NCBI RefSeq assembly: GCF_019645875.1
Contig: NZ_CP081000.1
Location: 3,720,001-3,784,000 of the forward strand
Source of the DNA: Mycolicibacterium senegalense
GTDB lineage: Bacteria; Actinomycetota; Actinomycetes; Mycobacteriales; Mycobacteriaceae
Length of the DNA stretch: 64,000 nucleotides
Direction: 5' to 3'
This document shows positions 58,099-64,000 of this stretch, piece after piece (position 1 is the first letter of the stretch; every line of letters begins with the position of its first letter). Under the pieces are notes generated by a model that saw only the letters and a program-made list of their open reading frames with translations, made no database searches and was not told the origin of the DNA. The translations under genes and the position numbers were made by a program.

Positions 58099-58124
58099 GT
58101 GACACGACACGCAATTTTTGTAAA
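58099..58124. promoter_or_regulatory. operator-like site E, GTGACA-N14-TGTAAA
   Basis: GTGACA (58099 to 58104) and TGTAAA (58119 to 58124), spacer 14 nt, TGTAAA followed by GCT as at site C. The right half ends 10 nt before the aldehyde dehydrogenase ATG at 58135. Confidence 0.75.
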
Positions 58125-58134
58125 GCTGTCTGCT

Positions 58135-59622
58135 ATGACTCAGGTGCAGAGCGACACCGGCGTGCTCGCCGGTGACGAGCGGATGCTCATCGACGGTGAA
58201 CTCCAATACACCGGCAGCGGCGCGAAATTCGACGTCATCCACCCCGCCAGCGAGCAGGTGGCCGGCCAGGCGACCGACGGCACGGTCGCTGACATGGAAC
58301 GTGCGGTCGGCGCGGCGCGGCGCGCGTTCGACGAGACCGACTGGAGCCGCGACGTCGACTTCCGCTACCACTGCCTGATGCAACTGCACGACGCCCTGGA
58401 GGCCGAGAAGGAGCGGCTGCGCCGGGTGCTGGTCACCGAGGTCGGCTGTCCGGTCACGGTCACGGGCTCGCAGATCGAGGACCCGATCGGCGAGGTCAAG
58501 CACTGGGCCGAGCACGGACGCGACTTCGACTACGTCGTGGACAACGGCGTACACCAAACCCAGCTGGGGCCGGCACACCGCAAGATCGCCTACGAGCCCA
58601 TCGGAGTGGTCGGTGCCATCACTCCGTGGAACGTGCCGTTCTACCTCAACATCGCCGAGACCGTGCCGGCCCTGATGGCCGGCAACACCGTGGTGCTCAA
58701 ACCCGCGCAGCTCACGCCATGGTCGGGCACCGAGCTGGGCCGTATCGTGGCCGAGCACACCGACATCCCCGCCGGCGTGTTCAACGTCGTGGTCGGAGGC
58801 GCCAACGAGGTCGGTGCCGCGCTGTCGGCCGATCCGCGGGTCGACATGATCACCTTCACCGGGTCCACCGCCACGGGGCGCGCGATCCTGGCCGCCGGCG
58901 CGGCGACGGTCAAGAAGACCTTGCTGGAGCTGGGCGGCAAGTCGGCCCACATCGTGCTCGACGACGCCGACTTCAACTCCGCCCTGCCCATCGCGGCGAT
59001 GATGGCCTGTGTCATGAGCGGGCAGTCCTGCATCCTGCCCAGCCGCATCCTGCTGCCCCGCAGCCGCTACGACGAAGGCATCGAACTGCTCAAAGGCGCG
59101 ATGGAGAACTTCCCGGTCGGCGACCCCTGGACCCCGGGCATCATGCAGGGCCCGCAGATCAGCTCGACCCAGCGCGAGAAGGTGCTCGGGCTCATCCGAT
59201 CCGGTCTCGATTCCGGCGCCCGGCTGGTCACCGGCGGTGGTGTTCCGGAGAACCTTCCGACGGGGTACTACACCCAACCCACCCTGCTCGCCGACGTCGA
59301 CCCGAATTCTCAGGTGGCCCAGGAAGAGATCTTCGGCCCGGTGCTGACCGTCACCCCGTACGACTCCGACGACGAGGCGGTCGCCATCGCCAACAACTCC
59401 ATTTACGGCCTGTCCGGGGAGGTTTCGTCCGCGGACGTGGACCGCGCCTTCGCGATCGCGCGACGCATCCGGACCGGCAACGTCACGATCAACAGCCGCA
59501 GCCACTTCGGCATCAACAGCCCCTTCGGCGGCTCCAAGCAGAGTGGCCTGGGCCGGCGCAACGGCGAGGAAGGCTTCAAGGAGTACTTCGAGCCCAAGAC
59601 CATCGGCATGCCCGAACAGTGA
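58135..59622 (+). CDS. aldehyde dehydrogenase
   Basis: 495 residues with the complete family motifs: substrate/cofactor region AITPWNVPFY (161 onward), FTGSTATG (241 to 248), Glu265 in LLELGGKS and the nucleophile Cys299 in MSGQSCILPSR. The ATG at 58135 is taken; the frame extends 12 codons upstream into site E. It would oxidise an aldehyde intermediate to an acid. The stop overlaps the start of the SnoaL-like gene as GTGA. Confidence 0.92.
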   Translation: MTQVQSDTGVLAGDERMLIDGELQYTGSGAKFDVIHPASEQVAGQATDGTVADMERAVGAARRAFDETDWSRDVDFRYHCLMQLHDALEAEKERLRRVLVTEVGCPVTVTGSQIEDPIGEVKHWAEHGRDFDYVVDNGVHQTQLGPAHRKIAYEPIGVVGAITPWNVPFYLNIAETVPALMAGNTVVLKPAQLTPWSGTELGRIVAEHTDIPAGVFNVVVGGANEVGAALSADPRVDMITFTGSTATGRAILAAGAATVKKTLLELGGKSAHIVLDDADFNSALPIAAMMACVMSGQSCILPSRILLPRSRYDEGIELLKGAMENFPVGDPWTPGIMQGPQISSTQREKVLGLIRSGLDSGARLVTGGGVPENLPTGYYTQPTLLADVDPNSQVAQEEIFGPVLTVTPYDSDDEAVAIANNSIYGLSGEVSSADVDRAFAIARRIRTGNVTINSRSHFGINSPFGGSKQSGLGRRNGEEGFKEYFEPKTIGMPEQ

Positions 59623-60056
59623 ACGAAGCTTGCGAGCGGACCAGGGACCTGAGTGCGCATTCCGCAATATCGGCCCTGTTGTACCGGTACGCCCGAGCTG
59701 TCGACTCCAAGGACTGGGAGCTGTACCGGTCGGTGTTCACCGAAGACGCCCGTATCGACTACTCGTCGGCGGGCGCCGTGGTGGGCACGCGCGATGACGT
59801 CGTCGAGTGGTTCGCCGCCAACTTCGGGGTGATCCCGTGGAGCATGCACTACATCACCAACATCGAGATCCTGGAAAGCGACGCCGAAACCGCAACCGTG
59901 CGGGCGATGTTCTACAACCCGATGCAATTGCCCGGTATGCCGGAGATGAGTGCATGCGGCGGCTATTACCACCACGAACTGGTACGCACGGCCGACGGCT
60001 GGCGCAGCCGGAGCCTGCGTGAGGAGAACGTCTGGTTCAGCAATCCACCCGGGTGA
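59619..60056 (+). CDS. SnoaL/NTF2-like protein
   Basis: 145 residues. ALLYRYARAVDSKDWELYRS plus VFTEDARIDY is the standard opening of the SnoaL_4 NTF2-like fold; MHYITNIEI and YYHHELVRTADGWRSRSLRE complete it. Members include steroid isomerase-like and dehydratase-like enzymes as well as ligand binders. The start is a GTG overlapping the aldehyde dehydrogenase stop. The longer frame upstream is inside that gene. Probably acts on an intermediate of the same pathway. Confidence 0.85.
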   Translation: MNEACERTRDLSAHSAISALLYRYARAVDSKDWELYRSVFTEDARIDYSSAGAVVGTRDDVVEWFAANFGVIPWSMHYITNIEILESDAETATVRAMFYNPMQLPGMPEMSACGGYYHHELVRTADGWRSRSLREENVWFSNPPG

Positions 60057-60069
60057 ACCCCGACGACCA

Positions 60070-60132
60070 CATTGACTTTGAATCCAGGCAGACGCGCACT
60101 CGTGCTTTTGCAACCTCAGTTCAAAGTCAATG
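60070..60132. terminator. 13-base inverted repeat between convergent genes
   Basis: CATTGACTTTGAA (60070 to 60082) and TTCAAAGTCAATG (60120 to 60132) are perfect inverted copies with a 37-nt spacer. They fill the gap between the SnoaL-like stop (60056) and the rlmN stop (60140). A two-way terminator is likely; the A/T-rich arms and sharp ends could also mark a small inserted element. Confidence 0.5.
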
Positions 60133-60139
60133 GGGAGAC

Positions 60140-61231
60140 TCAGCCCTCGGCAGCCAACTGCCCGCAGGCCGCGGCGATCTCACGTCCCCGGGTATCACGC
60201 ACGGTGCACGAAACCCCCTTGGCCTGAACCCGCTTGACGAACTCCCGCTCGACGGGCTTGGGGCTGGCGTCCCACTTGCTACCCGGAGTGGGGTTGAGCG
60301 GAATGAGGTTGACGTGCACCAGCTGACCCAGCTTGGCATGCAGCTTCTTGCCCAAAAGGTCTGCGCGCCAAGGCTGGTCGTTGACATCGCGGATCAGCGC
60401 GTACTCCACGGACACTCGCCGTCCGGTGACGTCGGCGTAATACCGCGCGGCGTCGAGCACCTCGTCGACCTTCCACCGGTTGTTCACCGGCACCAGGGTG
60501 TCGCGGAGTTCGTCGTCGGGGGTGTGCAATGACAACGCCAGCGTCACACCCAGTTTCTCGTCGGCGAGTTTGCGGATGGCCGGGGCCAGCCCCACGGTCG
60601 ACACCGTGACCGAACGAGCGCTGATGCCGAAACCGTTCGGCGGCGGGGCGATGATCCGCTTGACGGCGGCGAGGACCCGGTTGTAGTTGGCCAGCGGCTC
60701 GCCCATGCCCATGAAGACGATGTTCGACAGCCGGCCATCATGCTCCAAGCGCATGGCCGACGAGGCCGCCCGCACCTGCTCGAGGATCTCGGCGGTGGAC
60801 AGGTTGCGCTTGAGGCCGCCCTGACCTGTCGCGCAGAACGGGCAGGCCATCCCGCAGCCGGCCTGCGAGGAGATACAGACGGTGTTGCGCTGCGGGTACC
60901 GCATCAGCACCGACTCGAAGGTCGTGCCGTCGCCCGCGCGCCACAGCGTCTTGCGGGTCTCCCCCGCGTCGCACTGGATCTGCTTGACCGGATCGATCAG
61001 CGTCGGGAACAGCGCCTCGGCCACCTGGTCACGTACGGCGGCCGGCAGATCAGTCATCTGTTTCGGGTCGGCGATCAGCCGACCGTAGTACTGGTTGGCC
61101 AGCTGCTTGGCCCGGAACTTCGGCAACCCTAGCTCGGTGACGGCCGCGGACCGGCCGTCCTCATCGAGGTCGGCAAGGTGCCGCGGCGGCATCCCCCGCC
61201 GCGGTGCTTCGAAAACCAATTCCTGCTTCAT
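60140..61231 (-). CDS. rlmN: dual-specificity 23S rRNA/tRNA adenine-C2 methyltransferase
   Basis: 363-residue radical SAM enzyme, near the length of Rv2880c. The iron-sulfur motif is AGCGMACPFCATGQGG (CxxxCxxC). The conserved cysteines for the ping-pong mechanism are in this motif region and near GVSCTVRDTRG at the C terminus. It methylates A2503 of 23S rRNA and A37 of some tRNAs. The ATG at 61231 (MKQELVFEAP) is chosen over the longer frame. It marks the return to core synteny after the accessory block. Confidence 0.96.
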   Translation of the reverse strand: MKQELVFEAPRRGMPPRHLADLDEDGRSAAVTELGLPKFRAKQLANQYYGRLIADPKQMTDLPAAVRDQVAEALFPTLIDPVKQIQCDAGETRKTLWRAGDGTTFESVLMRYPQRNTVCISSQAGCGMACPFCATGQGGLKRNLSTAEILEQVRAASSAMRLEHDGRLSNIVFMGMGEPLANYNRVLAAVKRIIAPPPNGFGISARSVTVSTVGLAPAIRKLADEKLGVTLALSLHTPDDELRDTLVPVNNRWKVDEVLDAARYYADVTGRRVSVEYALIRDVNDQPWRADLLGKKLHAKLGQLVHVNLIPLNPTPGSKWDASPKPVEREFVKRVQAKGVSCTVRDTRGREIAAACGQLAAEG

Positions 61232-61244
61232 GTCATGTCCAGTA

Positions 61245-62096
61245 TCAGGCTTGTCCGGCGAGAACATCGTGCACAGTGCGCTCGACGGTGTCGAGGACAT
61301 CGGTATCGACCCCGGCGCGGCCACGGACGAACACCGACGCGCGGGTGGCCGGAGGCAGCCCCTCGGCCAGACACAGCCCGTCGGGCAAACGACCGATCAT
61401 CGGCAGCAGCGCCACACCCAGGCCGGATCGCACCGCCGCGAACAGGCCGGACAGGTCCGCGGATTCGGCGGCGATGCGATACGCGGTCCCGCGCCGGTCG
61501 AGTGCGGCGAACGTGGGTTCGCGAAGTGTGCACGGTTCGGAGAACATCACCACCGGTAACGGCTGGTTCGGCTGCGCAGCGAAGCCGCGGCCCGAAACCC
61601 ATTTCAGCGCAAGGGTTCCGGAGGCATGGGCGGGATCCATTCCCGAACCGTCGAGCATCACGGCGAGATCGACCAGGCCGTGCTCGAGGGCGTCGGCGAG
61701 CGTGACGTTGCGGTCGAGACGAAAGCGCAGCCGCCAGTTGGGCAACCGCTCGCCCAGCGCAGCGGTGAGCGCGGGCAACATCACGTCGGCGCCGTGCTCG
61801 GTGGCACCGATCAGCAGGACCCGTTCCTCGGCCGCACCGAGGTCGGTCAGGGCCGCGTCGTGTGCGGCGAGGATGCCTCGGGCGTGGCCGAGCACGCGAT
61901 GCCCCAGCTCGGTGAAGGCGACACCGCGGCCGGAGCGTTCGACGACGGGACCGCCGACCACGGCCTCGATGCGCCGCACGTGCTGGCTGACGGCGGACTG
62001 AGTCATGTGTAACACCGCGGCGGCGCGGTGAAACCCGCCACAGTCCGCCACCGCAACCAGGCTGCGCAGCGGCGCGATATCCAGCACCTGACCCAT
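61245..62096 (-). CDS. LysR-family regulator (ArgP/IciA-like)
   Basis: 283 residues. The N-terminal winged helix LRSLVAVADCGGFHRAAAVL plus HMTQSAVSQHVRRIE is typical of LysR, and the effector domain runs from about residue 90. The wording TQSAVSQHVRRIEA is of the type found in amino acid-export regulators. It is divergent from an EamA-family transporter with 155 nt between, the classic LysR arrangement, so it probably controls that transporter. Confidence 0.9.
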   Translation of the reverse strand: MGQVLDIAPLRSLVAVADCGGFHRAAAVLHMTQSAVSQHVRRIEAVVGGPVVERSGRGVAFTELGHRVLGHARGILAAHDAALTDLGAAEERVLLIGATEHGADVMLPALTAALGERLPNWRLRFRLDRNVTLADALEHGLVDLAVMLDGSGMDPAHASGTLALKWVSGRGFAAQPNQPLPVVMFSEPCTLREPTFAALDRRGTAYRIAAESADLSGLFAAVRSGLGVALLPMIGRLPDGLCLAEGLPPATRASVFVRGRAGVDTDVLDTVERTVHDVLAGQA

Positions 62097-62138
62097 GCGG
62101 CCAACGTACTCCGATCAGCACATACGATCAAAACTCTG

Positions 62139-62159
62139 CCGTAATCCGTCCGTTTACGG
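62139..62159. promoter_or_regulatory. inverted repeat in the LysR/EamA spacer
   Basis: CCGTAA (62139 to 62144) and TTACGG (62154 to 62159) are exact inverted arms with a 9-nt spacer, 43 nt upstream of the LysR start. TCAATTGA at 62171 to 62178 is a second small palindrome. Either may belong to the LysR binding site. Confidence 0.4.
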
Positions 62160-62251
62160 GGTTACTCCACTCAATTGATTAGCACCAACGATCGGTTGTG
62201 ATTGCCGATATTCGTTGGACCGCGCACGCGGCCCTCGCCCACGATGGGGCC

Positions 62252-63217
62252 ATGGCGACCACTGCGATGCCGGCGCGCACGGCGGCGACCGTGACGTTCT
62301 TCTACGCCCTTGGTTATCCGATCGGGAACCTGGCGGTGCACGCCCTGTCCCCGATGGCGGTGTTGGCCGTGCGCTTCGGGCTGGCCGGCCTGGCTCTGGG
62401 TACCTGGGCCGGGCTGGCGCGAGTCGGTTTTCCCACCGGCCGCAGGCTGTTCCACGTCGCCGTCGTGGGCCTGCTGATGCAGGCCGTGCAGTTCTGTGCG
62501 CTCTATCTGGCGATTCAACGCGGCGCCCCGGCCGTGCTGTGCGCGGTGGTGATTGCGATGAACCCGGTTGCCACCGCCCTGCTGGCGGCGACGTTTCTGC
62601 GGGACCGGTTGACGCCGCGCCGGGTGATCGCACTGCTGCTCGGGGTCGCCGCCGTGCTGGCCGCGTGCGCGACGCGACTGGTCGCCTCCGGTGGGGTCGA
62701 CCCCGCGGTCGGGCTGCTCCTGGTGGCGCTGCTCGGCCTGGCCGCCGGAGGGGTCTACCAGCAGCGGTTCTGCTCCGATGTCGACTTCCGCGCCTCGACG
62801 TCCGTCCAGAACGCCGTCGCGTTCGTACCCGCCTTGGCGCTTACCCTCGCCACACCGGTCGAGGTGCATGACGCGACCAAAGCGGTGCTGGCCGTGGCGG
62901 GTGTGGTGCTGCTCAACGCGATCCTCGGGGTGTCGCTGTACGTGCGGGCCATCAATCTGCACGGCGCCTCGTCGGTGGCGATGCTGTTCTGTGTGATTCC
63001 GGCGGTCGCCGGAGTGCTGTCCTGGTTCATGCTCGGCGAGCGGATGAACGTCGGCATCGCCGCCGGGCTGGTGCTCGGCGCAGTGGCGTGCTGGCTGAAC
63101 GCGTCGGGCACGCGCAGCAGCCGTGGCTTACGCCAGCAGCGTCAGCACGATCCAGCCGACGACGGCCGACGGCAGCATCGCGTCGATGCGGTCCATGATC
63201 CCGCCGTGGCCGGGTAG
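62252..63217 (+). CDS. EamA/DMT-family transporter with an odd C-terminal tail
   Basis: 321 residues from the ATG at 62252. About ten membrane helices form two EamA halves (AVLAVRFGLAGLALGTWAGL, CVIPAVAGVLSWFMLGERMN). Such proteins export amino acids or other metabolites. The last 30 or so residues (RQQRQHDPADDGRRQHRVDA onward) are hydrophilic and are encoded antisense to the final 90 nt of cdsA, so they may be a recent loss of an earlier stop. It is divergent from a LysR gene, its likely regulator. Confidence 0.85.
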   Translation: MATTAMPARTAATVTFFYALGYPIGNLAVHALSPMAVLAVRFGLAGLALGTWAGLARVGFPTGRRLFHVAVVGLLMQAVQFCALYLAIQRGAPAVLCAVVIAMNPVATALLAATFLRDRLTPRRVIALLLGVAAVLAACATRLVASGGVDPAVGLLLVALLGLAAGGVYQQRFCSDVDFRASTSVQNAVAFVPALALTLATPVEVHDATKAVLAVAGVVLLNAILGVSLYVRAINLHGASSVAMLFCVIPAVAGVLSWFMLGERMNVGIAAGLVLGAVACWLNASGTRSSRGLRQQRQHDPADDGRRQHRVDAVHDPAVAG

Positions 63218-63982
63218 CAACGTGCCCATGTCCTTGATCCCGAGATCGCGTTTGATCTGCGACTCGACCAGGTCGCCGAGGACGCCGGTGATGACCAGCA
63301 GCAAACCCAGCGGGACGCCCACCCAGGCCGGCTTGTCCAGCAGGAATGCCACCGACACGACGGCGGCGGCGATACCGAACACCAGCGAGCCGCCGAGCCC
63401 CTCCCACGATTTCTTGGGGCTGATCGCCGGTGCCAGCAGGTGCTTGCCGAACAGGACGCCGGCGACGTAACCACCGATGTCGGCGAAGACGACGGTCACG
63501 ATGATGGTGAAGACCCGGGCGCCGCCGTGGTCGGCGAAGATCAGCAGCGCGGTGAAGGCCGCGAACAGCGGTACCCACGTCGCGAGCAGGACCGTGGCGG
63601 CGATATCACGCAGATAGTTGACGGGCTGGCGGTCCAGTCCTTGGCCGACCAGACGCCACACCATGCACACCACGATCGTCCCGCCGTAGGCACCCAAGAG
63701 ACCGACGGCTCCGTACGGCCAGGTCAGCCAGATCATCGCCTGACCGCCGACCAGCAGTGGGACGGTCGGCAACTCATATCCGTGTTCGCGCAGCCGCCGG
63801 ATCACCTCATGGGTGGCGATGGCGATGGCGACCGCGAGCAACGGCAACCACCACAGCGGCGCGAACAGGAGGGTTCCGATCGCCATGGCGCCGAGGACGA
63901 CGCCGACAGCGATCGCGGCCGGAAGATTACGGCCGGCCCGGGACTGCTTCTTGTGCGGTTCTGGAACCGGTGTGTCTGTCAC
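63128..63982 (-). CDS. cdsA: phosphatidate cytidylyltransferase
   Basis: 284-residue membrane enzyme making CDP-diacylglycerol for all anionic and inositol phospholipids. About eight helices are predicted, and the family signature is GDLVESQIKRDLGIKDMGTL followed by LPGHGGIMDRID, with its catalytic Asp residues. The start is a GTG at 63982. Its position beside rlmN matches Rv2881c; frr would be expected just beyond the window edge. The 3' end overlaps the convergent EamA gene by 90 nt. Confidence 0.95.
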   Translation of the reverse strand: MTDTPVPEPHKKQSRAGRNLPAAIAVGVVLGAMAIGTLLFAPLWWLPLLAVAIAIATHEVIRRLREHGYELPTVPLLVGGQAMIWLTWPYGAVGLLGAYGGTIVVCMVWRLVGQGLDRQPVNYLRDIAATVLLATWVPLFAAFTALLIFADHGGARVFTIIVTVVFADIGGYVAGVLFGKHLLAPAISPKKSWEGLGGSLVFGIAAAVVSVAFLLDKPAWVGVPLGLLLVITGVLGDLVESQIKRDLGIKDMGTLLPGHGGIMDRIDAMLPSAVVGWIVLTLLA

Positions 63983-64000
63983 GGAAGGTATTTGCTGATC

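Overview
The window is high-GC actinobacterial DNA from a mycobacterium, most likely a free-living, fast-growing (Mycolicibacterium-type) species. Mycothione reductase is diagnostic of a mycothiol-making actinomycete. The order mqo, hydrolase, mtr, nicT, SDR, aldC, amidotransferase, glnA4, mapB, pbp, GNAT, ispG (gcpE), rip1, dxr and, much later, rlmN and cdsA follows M. tuberculosis Rv2852c to Rv2881c. Several loci that interrupt this order in M. tuberculosis (PE_PGRS48, relFG, mpt83/dipZ/mpt70) are missing or replaced. No rRNA, tRNA, CRISPR array or transposase gene was seen, and no gap between genes exceeds 300 bases.

Region 1 (1 to 11.1 kb): start of mqo, an alpha/beta hydrolase with mtr, a Ni/Co permease with an ArsR regulator, and a compact amine or amino-alcohol catabolic operon (GntR regulator, SDR, aldehyde dehydrogenase, PuuD-like hydrolase, GlnA4-like ligase) with a divergent permease. 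Region 2 (11.1 to 18.4 kb): the SWIM/SNF2 helicase HelZ and a two-gene operon for the osmolyte N-acetylglutaminylglutamine amide, followed by a repeat-rich intergenic element. Region 3 (18.4 to 25 kb): mapB, cobQ, a lipoprotein and a degenerate hydrolase; a hotdog thioesterase; a DUF1707 gene split by an in-frame TAG; and a lipoprotein penicillin-binding protein. Region 4 (25 to 32.3 kb): a TetR/peroxiredoxin-like divergon with a textbook promoter and operator, then GNAT, ispG, rip1, dxr and an ECF sigma factor, then an F420-type nitroreductase. Region 5 (32.4 to 37.7 kb): two uncharacterised membrane proteins, an LLM oxidoreductase, photolyase and a DUF2631 protein.

Region 6 (37.7 to 60.1 kb) is the most interesting part. 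It is an accessory block lying between dxr and rlmN, with two P450s, a [3Fe-4S] ferredoxin, a Baeyer-Villiger-type monooxygenase, alcohol and aldehyde dehydrogenases, an SMP-30-type lactonase, an esterase, an HpcH aldolase, a CoA transferase, thioesterases, an APH-like kinase, a GH3 beta-glucosidase and two closely related TetR regulators. Five intergenic sites in this block share the motif (G/T)T(G/T)ACA-N14-TGTAAA with exactly the same spacing. They lie beside almost every transcription unit, so the block looks like one regulon for breakdown of a cyclic or terpenoid-like compound. The enzyme logic would be P450 hydroxylation, oxidation to a ketone, Baeyer-Villiger lactone formation, lactone hydrolysis, then aldehyde oxidation, CoA activation and retro-aldol cleavage. 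The substrate cannot be read from the sequence.

Region 7 (60.1 to 64 kb): rlmN, a LysR regulator with a divergent EamA transporter, and cdsA.
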